Assembly (NCBI GenBank): GCA_003290165.1
Contig: QNQO01000597.1
Coordinates: 594,226 to 658,225 of the forward strand
Reading direction: 5' to 3'
Length of the DNA stretch: 64,000 bases
Source of the DNA: Berberis thunbergii
Taxonomy: Eukaryota; Streptophyta; Magnoliopsida; Ranunculales; Berberidaceae
A program made the translations under genes and the position numbers. The notes under the pieces are model-generated. The model did no database searches. It had not been told where the DNA came from and worked only from the letters and a program-made list of their open reading frames with translations. Positions 12,697-26,700 of the stretch are shown here, one piece after another (positions within the stretch are counted from its first letter, which is position 1; each line of letters starts with the position of its first letter).

Positions 12697-12983
12697 TGTA
12701 GAATGTTATAAAATTGTGTGGATGTCCACCTTATGTTGAGGTGACATCATATGGAAACATTGGATGTAGAGGTGCCAATTCCTCATTATATCCTCATCCC
12801 CTTTTTTGACTTAATTATTCACAACTCATGCATATATCTGAGATCTCTTTAAAAGGAGAATAATAACAATATGAGAAAACATCAATAAATAATTGATAGA
12901 CGAGATTATGTTTTTCAGCTCTCTGTATTCGTATATTGATCGTCATAGTACGATGAATCAGTGACACAGAAGAGTATGTTACA
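12697..12983 (+). repeat. Copia 3' LTR, next to the DXO1 leader
   Basis: Right long terminal repeat, preceded by the purine tract at 12684-12696. Its end lies 253 bp before the DXO1 start codon, so LTR sequence now forms part of the DXO1 promoter region. Confidence 0.85.
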
Positions 12984-13236
12984 TGATCAACAAATGTGTT
13001 TATGAGGCCAAGATGGGATAATATTGTGGTGGCTACAAGTGGATCCCATGGATGGACATAGCTGCTCCCCTTTTCTATGCCACGGACTTCTTGCGACTTC
13101 AAAAAATATTGTGGTGTCGATACAAATACTTATTCTCAGTCTCTAAAAATAGAATCGATAAAAAAAAAAAAAAAAAAAAAATCGAGTCGAATCTGAGTCC
13201 TCCCTCAACAACTTCCCCTATCATCATCATCGATCG
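12984..13236 (+). promoter_or_regulatory. Short upstream region / 5' leader of DXO1
   Basis: The 253 bp between the Copia LTR and the DXO1 ATG. It contains an A-run of about 22 bases (13159-13180) and a 'tcatcatcatcgatcg' stretch just before the start codon. No convincing TATA box is visible; the transcription start may lie here or inside the LTR. Confidence 0.45.
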
Positions 13237-16200
13237 ATGGATTTTTTTTCGGAACAAGAAGATGATGTTGAAAAACAAAGGCAAAACTCTTCCTCTTCTT
13301 CTAATGCTTCTTCTTCCTCCGCTTCTTCCTCTAATGACAGTGGTGGAGAGAGCAGTAGCGCTGCTAGTGGAAGTGGCAGCGGTGGCAGCAGCGATGGAGG
13401 AGGAGGAGGAGGAGGAGAACAGGATCAAGAGGAGGTTAATAGGCCAAGTGTGTCAGAACAGAAAGAGAGAGATCTCTTTGGGTCAGATAATGAGGAGTAC
13501 ACTAAAACCCTTACTTCTAGCCCCTATCCAGTGCCCAGTAAGTTTTTTTGCTGCATTTTGTATTCAAATTGGTGAAACCCCATTATGCCTTTTTTTTTAG
13601 TGTTGTTGTTAACTACTGTTAAAAAAATTTGTCTAGGGTTTTGAGTGACTAGTGGATACTCATGTATGCATTTGATTAGTTTATATATGCCATGATCAGG
13701 TTTGGGCATCGAAAGCTTAGTTTAGTAGCTAATGTAAGCTTTAGAATGATTTAGAGGAAAACCCCCTTTTTTGTATGATTAGTTCTGTGGTTTTCTTCAG
13801 TTTCAAGTTTGATTTCAGGATAATAATTGTATTTTGTTTGTTCTTTCTATGCAAGTTGATGAACAAATTTAGGCATTTGTTCTAGTAGTATGTCTGCGGT
13901 ATATGAATTTAAGACTACCGAGGTGTGTTGATATTGATAATTTTTCCATTGATGGTAAAGACCAACTGAGATGTACAAAACAACATCAGTAGTATCTTTA
14001 AGACTCTCAGACAACTCAACAAATCAAACCACACAAGTCTTTATTCATTTAAGACTAATCCACATTATCTCCCTCAGAAAAGAAGTAACTATGGCTAGTT
14101 TTCACTGTTTGCAACATGGTGCTTCCGTTTGGATATTAACTCTTCGAAGGGGCGTTCGGGAGTCTGAATTGGATAAAATGATTAATCAGTTATTCTTGGG
14201 GAGGAGGAGGACACCTGGATATGGCTGGTGCCTTCAAAACAATTTACTGTCAAGGACTTTAACAGATGAACTGCTCCTTTCTAGCAATCAAGCTTCCCCT
14301 CCCTTCCAATCTGGTTTTACTTTCACTGAACCATTGTTTTGGAGGAAGGAAACTTCTCCCAGGCAAAAAATCTTCTTCTGGACCCTAGTTCATGGAAACT
14401 CCTCACCCATCATAACCTCACAAAGCGAGCACTGACTATTATGAACAGTTGTGTGCCTTGCGCGGCCAGCTCTGAATCAATTGAGTACCTATTTCTCCAC
14501 TATCCCTTACTCTGTTTCGGTGTGGGCCTTCATCGCTTCAAAATTCAAATGGCTTTCATCCCTAATGGCAGCCTGTTACAATGGGCCAATAATGGCACTG
14601 TAGGGTTTTGTTTCCTCAAGGCAAATGGATCTGGGACCGGCTATTCTTAATCACTCTTTGGTTGCTTTGGAAGGAGTGTAATAGCACAGTTTTCGGGGCG
14701 CAAAGATGGACAGCCTCTCCCTGGACGGAATTAGTAAAACTATGGCCATTCCATGGGCCTAGGCTTAGCAGAGGGTGCTGGACAAGCCAATCTCCACCCT
14801 TTACGTCAGCTGGGAAAGCTTGCCTTAGACTTATAATTTGGTTTATTTCCTTTGTTTATCCCCTGTTGGGTCTGTTTTTTTCGTCCCTTTCTAGTGCTGC
14901 TCACTCCTTGTACCGTTCATCTTTCCCCTCTCTTCAATACAAGTGTTTTATTCATCATAGAAAAGCCCCTCCTGGGTGGCTGTGTCTTTTGGAATTGGAC
15001 TTCAATCCTGAATAGGATCCTCACTGAAGACAGCCTCAGGAATATGTGAAGCTCGGTTTAGATTCTACACGAAGTTGTATGCATTGACACACTAGTCTAT
15101 AACTTTGATTTCCAAAAACAGATCCTAAACACTAGTCCATTGCTTCAATTTTATTTTTTCACCAATGCAAGGAAACCCATTTAAAAAAAAGAAGTCAAAC
15201 CTATGTAACAATGACATGATATGTGTATATCCGACACGGATACAAAGTGTTGGATCCATTGGCTAGAAAAGCACAATACGAGATACGCTAGGATAAACAT
15301 GTACATTTTATTATTATTTATTTTTCAACAATAAGTTTTAAACTATTACTCATATTCATTCACTTGTAAGTCAATATTGCTAGTCATCCTACTAGAAATA
15401 ATATGCTTGTAACAAATAAAATTAAAACTTTTAAAATATATGTGAAAAAAATTAATGATCTAACATTGAATGTCTGATGGGAGTATCCGTGAATGTTGAC
15501 ACGAGTATCCAACACGATACATGTTGACACACTTTGTTTTGTAGGAATAGAGTATTGTTGTTACATAGGTAAAACCATTAATGCAAATAGATCAAATAGA
15601 GGGCAATACAATTCATAATTTGTGGAAAAAGGACCAAAAAAATTAGAGTTTAAACTTAAGCTCGAACTTAGTTCATAAACAAAATCCCTTGTATTCCTTG
15701 AAACCTTCAACTCACTCCAAATGTATCAATTAGCAAGATAATCTACAATTTTCATTTTTTCTGAACTAAGAAAACCCCTTCATGACTTCAAACCAAATAT
15801 AGCAACATTACAATTTCGAACTTATACTGTTGGGCAAGTTATAGTTAACATTGATTACAATGATCAAGTTATGCAAAAATCCCACGCGTAACAAGCTTCA
15901 AAGTTTAAAATGTGCAAAATCAAGTTATAATCCAAATTGATGCTACATAGTTAAGTTATAATCCAAAATCCTAGTGATTTTGGAGTGTGATAATCATATT
16001 ACAACCAGTTGAGGAGACACACCTAAGAAATGAGCCAACAAAACTAAGGAAAACACAAGTATAAAATTGGGAAGCAAACACCACATAACACCTAAAGGAA
16101 AAAAATAAATCTAATGAGTGAGATTATCAATTAGGATATGCAACTCAAATCCTACACCACAAAAATGATTATAATTGATGATACACCAAACCGTCATCTG

Positions 16201-17729
16201 ATCAACACCATACACGAGTTATGATAATCTCGTCAACATAACTTAACATGCCTCATTGCACGCTCAATCTAGCAGGGCCCAGATGGTGTTAAACCCACTA
16301 TTAGTAGGATCTAGAAAGTTGGATCCAAATTGCAATGTGCCACTAAGCCCTTACGTCACGAGGTCGAGCTCAATACTTGTAAGTCTTGATAAGGCAAGAG
16401 TAAGCCCAGATAAGGCAAGTATCTGGGAGATCGACCTATGACAGACAAACCAACGATACTTTGGTTCCGACTAGGAAACAAATACTAGAGTATAAGTTGG
16501 GCAAGGAAACTTCCTTGCATGGACAACACTCAGAAATGGAAACCTCTCCTGCGGATCTATGAGCACAAGTCGTGTAGGGAAACTTCTTTACATGGACAAC
16601 TCCCAATAAGGAAAATATCTCTAGCAAAATCTCTTTCCCTATACAAGGACTCTCATACTATAAAATGGAGATAAGGTCGATGAACAAAGATACACTACAA
16701 AAACCAATTTACAGCTTTAAGCCTTTCTTAAGCCTTATCTAATTTAAGTATCGGAGTGCCATCGGCCACCACACGGTGGTCCTTGGCTCACATGCGTTTC
16801 TTGTGCAAATTTAGATAAAAACGAAGCAGGAGAACAAAAATCGACTACATCAATAATGTTGCTTGAAAACATTAAACCCATTCTAGAAAGGAAATATTGA
16901 TAATATAAATAAGGGTAAATTTGATGTTGGTCCCTTTTACAACTAATAGGGTATTTGGCTTTAGTTCATTTTATAAATTTAATTTGGTCTTGGTCTCTTG
17001 CCTCCATTCAGTCAATCATTCTCTTGTGCATGTGTTTCTCGTGCAATGTGAAAAAGGACCTAAAGTATCTTCACTTGAGGAAAGGGGATAGATGTGTACT
17101 CCAACGTGAATAACCTTCACTCAAATTAGAGTCATCTTAGTTGTTTTTTTTAATCACGTTAAAAGCATATGCATAAGATAACAGTTGATTGTGATGGCGA
17201 GGAATCAATACCAAGTTAAATTTGTAAAAGGGACTGACCAACATCAAATTTATCATATAAATTGAAGCAACATGTGATGCTCAGATTTCCCTTTACTAAC
17301 ATTTTCTTCAATAGGAAAAGTTAAATTGTATTTTAGAAATTATTTTTTGATTTACTAATATGCATTGGTAGCGTTAGTTTCGACAAATCCATTTATGGAG
17401 TGACCATGAATTTTTTATATGTTTTAAGGGCGATTTTGACTTGTGTCCTCAATAGTAATAGCCAATTAGAGATGCCTCCCTATTTAATTACAAATTAGAC
17501 GTGCCTCCCACTCACAGTGTCCATTAGTCAACATCAAGAGTACTAAGTGTAAATCGTGATTAAATTGGGAGACGTCTCTAATTGGGGAGGCAATTCAAAA
17601 TTGCCCTTGTTTTAATCTGCACATGGCTTTATCAAGAATATTGTATGGAGTACTAGGGGATTCCTCGTGCCGTTGGCACTACCACACGGCGCCCCTTATT
17701 GAGCAACAATCAAATAAGCCCCCTCCCCC

Positions 17730-17760
<31 letters not shown>

Positions 17761-20700
17761 AAAAAAAAAAAAAAACCTTAATCACACAATACCCTAATCA
17801 AATGAAACCCAAGTAATCTGTAAGGAAATTTTTACACATCTCATTTTGGGAATTATGAATTGAATGATTAATCTCCACATTCACCACAAATCATACTGCA
17901 AAACAATCAGTGAAAGATTGGTTTCTCCTTCCCTTCACTCTTCTCTTTTCCTAAAGTTTTTTTTTTTTTTTCTTGTGAATGCTTAAACTTGCAACCCATC
18001 AACGGTATTTTATTGAGGATATATGACCCTATTGCCATATCAAGGCCTTAATTTCAGTGCATATCTCTCTCTGTGTCTTCTTCTTGTCCTGGAAAGTTCT
18101 TGAGTTTCTCTCCTTCCAGAATACCCAAAATTCTGTGAATATTACTCTCTTCCAAGGTGGCCACCTGCTATGAGAGCTTCCATTTCTATGCCAATTCGTG
18201 ACCACATTCTCTAGAGAAGTCACAACTGAAGAAGAGGTGGTCAACAATCTCTTCTTCCTTTTCACATAAGCTGCAACGGTTGGGGATCTTCCTGCCTCTT
18301 ATAGTAAGGTTATCCACTGTTTGGAGTTTACCTTACCCAATCATCCAAAGGAAGTTAATTCTAGGTGTAAGTTGCTTGACCCATAAGGAATGGTGACCAA
18401 AAGAGGAGGGGTTGCATTTTCAAACCACCTAAAACGAAAATTTAATGCATTATAGCCTCAAGACAAGAGATTAATAGAACCATACTATCCAAATAATTGA
18501 AAGATTGATTCATATCAATCTTTCAAGCCACCTACATACACAGACCTTATGCCCCAAAGATTTATAAATATCAAGACTTCAATACATTGAAAGAAAAAAA
18601 AAAAACCTGATATGATTTTCTCATGAGGTTTACAAACACAACTGAAACTCCCTAAACAAACAATTCAAACATAATTGAAACTCCCTAACCAAATAATTCC
18701 AGGAGGTTTATCAACAACACAATTGAAACCTTAATTTTTTAGAAGCCCTACAATCAATTGAAACTGACCCGTTGAAGCCCTGACCCATGGAGTAGAGAGA
18801 CTAAGCGAGAGTGATGAAGCCCGACAAAGAGTGAATAATTTTAAACCACAATAGATGTGGGAGAGACTGAAACCAAGCTTTTTGCTTGCGTGTGAGAAAG
18901 ACTGAGAAATCTTTAACCCTTGCGTGGGTGCAAGAGACAGAGATAGGCGAAGAATGATTAATCCCTAACCTTTTGAATTGACAGGGAGGTCCTTTGAGCA
19001 GACCGAGAGAGAGCTCTCTTGCGGGAGAAGTCCCTTGGCTTGAAATCAAGACAGGGAGAGCGTGAAAGTGATGAAAAGAAAAAAAAAACCACTTGATTGT
19101 TTGTATTCCGCACCGTTGGATTAGATTGTGTATGACCATTAGATCAGAGTTTCTTTGGCATTAGACAAACTTATACTTGGTGTTAACATCTCTCTTATCT
19201 TGTTTTCTTAGGATCAGCAAAACACCATTGTGTTTTATTATATAGACGGGGCATTTAATTTTTTTTTTAATTTTAGTTTATTGTCATCATCACATTTTCT
19301 ATTTGTTTATATACATCATATTTGTTACATTAATAGTATCGTTCAAACAACTTTCCTGTCCAAATAGTAAGTTTGAAGTTGTTAAACTGATACATATTAT
19401 CGGGGTGTACAGTAAACATTCTTAAAAAATGAATCTATATAATGTTTTGTATTATTCTTTTGAAGGCATCATATGGATGTAGGTCATTACAAGATAATTC
19501 CTTATTTCCAACAGATACAGGCATGACTATTGTGACATGTTTGCAATTTGATAGACCCAGGTTTCTGTTTAGCTCAGGGATGTAATGATATTTATTTTTG
19601 GGTTTCTTTCATACGACAATGCAGCATTACCTCCTATAAGGAATATGAACAACCAGGCGAGCGGGAATTCTGGACGTGGTCGCTGGCAGTCTGGATTTCA
19701 AAATGGTAGAGGTCTCCTTCCTCGACCAGGAGGACCTTATAATCAAAGGCAGAATTATGGTTTTGGCGGTCGATATTCAAATGTGCGTCAAGATGAACGG
19801 TTTGTGTCTGAGTTGAAGTTTTCAAAGAGTGAAGAAACTTTATCTAGGAAAAGCATTGCATTTCAGGAGGTAATTTAACCGTTTTTATATGGATATCATA
19901 GGTGACTGATTGGTACTTTAAGATGATTTGCATATGGCACAAGAGTTCATATATGTGACATATTAGATTCCAGGGTTTCCTGGATTTTTGGAAAGATAGT
20001 TCTGTTAATTATTGGCCTTTCATTTGAATTATGTTGATATCTATTGGAGTGGGATCCAAAATTTGTAGAGGTTAGGTCATTTATCAACATAATCGATTCT
20101 TTTGGTAATTCAATTGATAAGACATTCTCCTTTGCACACTGCAGGGTTTTGACCACAATGCTATCCTCCTTTCACCATGACTGTTAGTAATTCCCGCAAA
20201 CCCTTTAGAATGGAATCCATGTGGTTCGACAATGCAGAATTCTCAAATTTTGTGCGAACACTCGGATGAAGCTAACAGTGAAGGGTCACTTGGGGTATGT
20301 GTTATGGAAGAAGATGAAAGTTTTGAAGCCTTTTTATAAGACCTTGACCTTGGAAAATTAGACACGCTCATTCGGAACTTTTGTGAACAAACTCAAGGAG
20401 TTAGATACGGCAGAAGAGGAGCGTGATTTGGGTGATGCTTTGAAGAGGGACCTTGACCAGCTTTCGTAAAAGGAGCTCCTAGCTGGAAGGGAAAACAGAT
20501 AGGAAATTAATAAAAATGTGGATTTTCGAACCAACTACTTCTGCAACCTCGCAAACCAGTGCTGTATTGGCAACACAATTGACTATATCCATAAGAGATG
20601 TTCCTTTCTCACAGATAAGAAAAACATTTCTGAACACATTATTGCCTTTTTCAAATACCTTTTCATGGAGCCAGAGGTATGGAGACCAAACCTGGATGGC

Positions 20701-23700
20701 TGTCTTAACTCCGTCGGTATTGATCAAGCCATGGATATAGATGAAGCGGAAGTGCTTCGAGCCATTGACTCCCTAACCTTGGATATCTCGACTAGTATCT
20801 GTGGTTTCCCATTATAGTTTTTCAAGCACTGTTGGAACACATCTAGGGGGGATTTGATGAAGGTAGTCAATGATGACTTAAGCAAAAAATTATTTCTTGA
20901 CTGGAGACTGAATTCAACATTGATTTCGCTAATTCCTAAAGTCAAGGGGGATACAGATACTAAGATTGAAGAGTTAATGCCAATTCGCCTTATCTCTTCA
21001 GTGGAAAAAATCAGAGTAGCTATTAGGCTGAGTAAGGTCATGCATCAGTTATTCTTGCCCTTTCAATTGACTGTTGTCCTAACAGAGAACTCAGCATTGG
21101 CCCCCTAATGACCAAGGAACTTATTCAGTCGAGATTAGTGAATTAGAAAAAAGTATTGCTTTGATTTTTCTAAGGCCTTTGATATTACATCTTTCTCATT
21201 GAGCATGTCTAGCAGATAATGGGTTTTGGTGTGAAATTTGGAAATTGGGTTCAAACATCATCTAAACAGCCACCTTCTATTTCAACCTCAACGGTTTCTT
21301 CAAAGCAACAAGGGCTATAAGGCAAGGTGACCAGCTCTATACGATGTTTTATTTATTTATTTCTAAACTCTGGTAGGATGGCTAACTAGAATGACCATTC
21401 GAGCAGCAGACACGGACTGATTAGTGGTTTCAGAGTTAGTCATAGTGGCGTGTTCCCAATCCTGCAATACGCGAATGTTGCCATATTCTTTTTGGATGTA
21501 GACAAGGAGCAAATTAGTAACCTGAAATTGATTCTCATCTGGTTTAAAGTTGTTTGAGGTTTGGGGTCAATTATAAATTTTTTTTTATCAGCAAAACAAG
21601 TGTATAATTTGTATTGAAAAACTAGGAGCTAGTGAAGAAAACACTAGACCTAGACAAAAATTACATCATTAGCATCTATTCCAATCAAATATACAAGAGG
21701 GGAACTGATCTTCTCTTAATATACTGTAAGTTCAACCCCACCCGCAAGTTGATTTTCATCTCTATCCATAGAGTGTACATCTTTTTTGCAATCTTTGAAA
21801 ATTCTGTTTGTCTTTTCTCTCCACAACATCCAAAGAAAGTCATGAAGAGTTCTCTCCCAGATCCATTTTTCCTCCAAAGAAAGATTAAGGCTAGTAGTGT
21901 TGGCTGAGTTCCACAATTCCACCCACTCAATGAAGGAGACAGTGGAGGGGATATGGATCTGAAAATCAGTATACATTTCCTCCAAATTTGTTTAGAGAAT
22001 TCACAACTCCAAAACAAGTGATCAATAGATTCTTGAGCTGTCCCACAAGACAATTTGGGATCAAACAACCTTTTTTTATTGAGGTTATCAACATGGGTCT
22101 TCTGCATGGGCATAAGTATAAAAGCCTCTCAGTGTTTGTGATCCAATTATTGAGAGACTTCAATCTGACCTGCCGTCTGGAAAGGGATATATCTTTTGAA
22201 AGAAGGGCACCCCACTCTTATCGAAAGTGCCATGGGCAACATGCCCACATTCATGATCTCTCTTATCACAATCTCCATCTTGGTGGCAAATAGCATGGAT
22301 AGGATCTGCAGGAACTTCCCCTGGGACACCTCCTTTATAGGGCACAAGTGCCATTTGATCAATTGGGGCACAGTCTGCATTCCTAAACAAAAGGACTTGC
22401 GACTTGCCGGCTTGGTATCTGTAGAATAAAAAAGACGAACAGAGCTCTCTTAGCCAATTGACTTTGGTGATTTGGAACTGAGCAACAAGTCTTGGGGAGT
22501 GAGGTCATCAAGGAGAAATATGGCTTAGAAGGGTATGTTGGTACACTAAAAGTTTCAAAACACGGCTGCTCTCTGTGGAGAAGCATCATGACTTTTAAGC
22601 ATGCCTTTCACTTCCAAATTTCCTATCAAGTGGGAAATGGATCCAGAACCAACATCTGGATATCCTTTCAACCTCTCTGTGCATGGGTATTGACTCTACA
22701 TCCCAGAATTAAGCAGGGACCCATTTTAGACTTCAGGAGCTTCGAAGGTAATAACATAAGTTGGGATTTGGCACGTAGGCGAGGCCTAAAAGATCGGAAA
22801 TGGGAGAAGTAATTCTCATCAACTTTTTAGTGCCCATTGTTATTGAAGAAGAGGAAGATAAGTGGTTATGGGATCATAAACCCAACTCTTTCGAGAAATT
22901 CAGCACATATAGCTTACCCCACCACCCCCAGCCCAAAAAAAAAAAAAAAATTGCAGACCAACTCCAATTTCTCTTTCTCTGAAGACATCTTTTGGAGAAA
23001 GCAGATTCAAAGGTAAAAGTTCATGTTTTGGACCCTGACCCATGATAAAGTCCTAATCTTGGATAATCTTGGTCTTGCCAAACAGGGTTTAATCATTATC
23101 AACAGGTGCTTCCTATATGAAATAAAAGCTGAGTCGATCGAGCATACCTTCCTGCAGTATTCTTTCTTTTCGTACCTTCCCTCGAATCAATTTCTCAATT
23201 TTTTGAGAGCTTTTCTTGAAATGTATATTGTCTTGTTCATAAAAATCTCTGGAGGTGGGGAATAAAAGTTCCATGTTTTGGACCCTGACCCATGATAAAA
23301 TCCTAATCTTGGATAATCTTGATCTTGCCAAACGGGGTTTAATCATTATCAACAGGTGCTTCCTATATGAAATAAAAGCTGAGTCGATTGAGCATACCTT
23401 CCTGCAGTATTCTTTCTTTTCGTACCTTCCCTCGAATCAATTTCTCAATTTTTTGAGAGCTTTCCTTGAAATGTATATTGTCTTGTTCATAAAAATCTCT
23501 GGAGGTGGGGAATGAAAATGGATAGAACAGGTTACTGAATCGACATCTGCATCAGTGGGCTAGTGACTGGAACAATCATATCTATAGGGGAAAGAAGTTG
23601 GCGAATAACATTCTGTTGTAGATGCGTAAGATAATGTCTATCCAATGGATTAGTGTTTCACACGACTCCTAACAAGCCTTTACCAGAACTCCTCTCCTGG

Positions 23701-26700
23701 GATTCTCTAATTTTAGGCACTTTTTATTTATTTGTTTTTGTTTTTATTTTTATTTTTATTTTATTTTATATTATTTCTCTTTGCTTTATTACCCTGGGTT
23801 AGGGGTTCCTTCGTTGTTTTTCTTTCTTCCCGTTTCTGAGCTTTTTCGCCCAGTTGTTTATTTTGGTTGTCTACGTTTCTAAAGAAAGTGTTTTATTCAA
23901 AATAAATAAAATCAAGAAATTGATAAAACATCCGTATAAACAGCTGAAGAAATTGCTAAAGCGTCCTTGTACACAATCCAATACAGGTTGCTTTCGTGAA
24001 CAGTCTTATTATATCGGTTGCTTTGATCAATCTTATTTTCCTTTTTCATTGAACTTTTCTAATACCCTTTCAATATGCATTTCGATTCAATAGCCTTGTG
24101 AAGTTGCTTGCTACAGTCGCATTGAAGGTGGGGATGTTTCCTTTGATGACTGCAGCTTGGTAAGCTCTGGCTCTCCACCATTCATGTCTTTTTATTTCAT
24201 TTAATTTACACACTTTTTTGACCTTATCAGAGACTGTTTAAGCGCCTTATTTCTGAGGATGTTGGGGCTGATTTAAATGAAGGCTTTGAAACATTTATTG
24301 AGAAACAAGGTATCCTTTGGTTTAAGGAATTAGGATAAGTGGTCGGTTACTGGATAGTGCCTTTAGTTTGAAGTTCATGTTTGAGGGATGATTTATGCAG
24401 GCACTTCTTTGTTTAATTTTTATATCAGATTTGGGATCTCAGGGGTTTGGGGATCTTCTTGGTTCCATAAGAAACAAAAACATCCCACTTCAAAACATCC
24501 ATTTCGTGGTAAGATATTTCACTTATTTTTCTGCACATACTTGAGAGTTAAGACAAATATTTGTTTGAAAATAATGAACTTCAATTACTTTTGCAGACAT
24601 TTCGTAATAACCTTAATAAGGTAATCCCTCTTACACACTCTTCTAATAGATGTAACTTTATGCTGTTAGAGAGGTTATTTATTTATTTAAATAAGATGAA
24701 TTACTGTATTGGGTGGTAAAAGTGTTGAATAACTTTTCTTGGAGTTTGTCTCTTTAGATATTAGCTACTGCTTACATCAGGCATGAGCCATGGGAAATGG
24801 GGGTGCATAAGAGGAATGGCGTCGTCTATCTTGATGTGCACAAACTTCCAGAAAGGCCACAAAGTGAACTAGATCGTAGAAGGTACTGTCAGACTTCTGT
24901 TAGCTGTTTATCTGTGAATAAAAAAAACACAACAAAAAGTTGAAGTTTAGACTTTTTAGCTGTTTTGCTTTTGGAGGAATAACCAGATCAATTACACAGT
25001 TGCAACTATTAGAGCATCTTTAGTTGAGGTGTCAAGACTTGTTTAAAACGTAGGATGCTAGGAAACATCCTCAATGTGGTGGTGTAAAAAAGGTTGCAAA
25101 AGTACATCACGGATTGATTGATTGATTAATAATACAATTATTGCAATAATGGTAATGATAATTGTTACCATGAACATTGCCACTTCCATTTTTTTACTAA
25201 CTTCGGCCTTAGAGTATACTCGGGCTGATCTAATTTGGATGTGTATTTGGATTATGGTCAGTTACATTTTGGTACCCGATGGTACCCAAAGAAATTCAAA
25301 GGCTAGACTTGTACGCATTTTATGTACCAGAAAGACCTACCCTCCTTTTCGAATATACAAAAACACCCTTACTTAAAGTGCATGTGAAAGTTATCTGCGC
25401 TAGGGTCCTCTTCAAGGGTTCCTGTTTTTTCTCTGTCTCTGTCTCCGTCTCCAACTTCCTTCCTCTCTCTCCGAACAATAGCAAATGGCTTTTGGATTTT
25501 TGGTAAGTATAAGTTAATATATTTTGAAACAATTTTTATTTCATAACAGACATGTTGTAGCTACCTACTATGTTCATGAAGGTGGGCACCAATGGTAAAA
25601 CATTCAAATACAATGGGTAACAACAAGAAAAGCTTTTTGAATGCTTCGAGTTTCGCCATTCAAAATATCCGACACCGACTTCCCCTCTTCATCTTCATGA
25701 GGTCGGCAGATCTAGCTTCGTTTCAAAGCTTTTTCACTTGGTTCCATTGTCGTGGAGCTTCATTTGCGGACCTTTTGCGCCACAAACTATTTTACAGCTT
25801 TGATTTGGTGTTAAAGTAAAAAACTAGTTTAGGGCTTCGATTTGGTGTTAAAGGGTCGTTCGATGATGCTGAGTGAGATCTATTCATCTCAACCAAACGA
25901 TCGACCTCGAGATCATATGCGATTTGATTCATAACGCAGAAAGACACGTGCGAGATAGGCATTTTTGTTTTCCAATTTGAGGGGGAAGGATCCGTCCAGT
26001 CAACATTCTTGACCTAACAATCAAGACATAAAATGAGTACTAGACTGGCATTTGAATTTTTTGTAGTGCCATCGGGTACGTTAAAAACTTTTGTGGGTAG
26101 CAAAAGGTAAATAACCGTTTATGTTAAAATCTCTGATGTATATAGTGCTGATATGGAGGTGTATTTCATTTCAAATCTATAAATTACAATGACACCGACG
26201 TGGAAGTTTTTTTCTACATTTAGAAATATTCGACAATAGAAAGATAGCTGTATGGACAATGGTTGGAGATAAAATAGTAAACATACTAGTTGCAGACCAT
26301 TTTCTATACATAGCACACGTTTAGTCAATGACCTCTCTTTACACAATCTGATCAGCCTTAAGATTTTTGTTTTGTTTAGATGCTATTGGGGTTATTGCTT
26401 TGAGAATCTTGCCACTGAAGATTCTGCAAGAGCCCATGGGGATGGGATACATCATGTCGACGCGAATGTTAAGTTCTGTTCTGTTATTAAAACAAAATTA
26501 GGGGCACATCGTATTATTATGGGTGCTGAAATGGATTGCTGTGACTCTACTAATGATGGGAGAAGATTCTATGTGGAGCTGAAGACCAGTCGTGAGGTTG
26601 TATCTCCTGTTCTATGTTGTATTGTGTGAAAGTGTTTTATTTCTTTCATCCTCTAATATTTAGGTGCTAGTTTCTAAAAAATTTCAGTAGTTATTATATT

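Larger units (their letters stand above)
6404..12983 (+). mobile_element. Degenerate Copia LTR retrotransposon
   Basis: A 6.6-kb element bounded by two LTRs of about 286 bp (6404-6688 and 12697-12983), both TGTAGAATG...GTATGTTACA and by eye about 85 % identical, so the insertion is old. A primer-site-like GTTATCAGCACGA follows the left LTR, and a purine tract AAGGGGGAGTAT precedes the right one. Relics of Copia pol run from about 10610 to 11935 in order (RT, then RNase H end). A perfect TSD is not visible (actat left, tgatc right). The part from 6700 to 10600 has no coding sequence I can recognise. It occupies the interval between the CCDC97-type gene and DXO1, which are divergently arranged. 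Confidence 0.85.

Noticed and set aside
6398..12992. Target-site duplication for the old Copia element
   Set aside because: The five bases before (actat) and after (tgatc) do not match. 'gactcaac' and 'gatcaac' are similar but displaced, so I do not call a TSD.
13052..13600. Alternative frames over DXO1 exon 1, on both strands
   Set aside because: The frame from 13237 joins exon 2 through a proper intron and continues into the conserved domain; the others are shadows.
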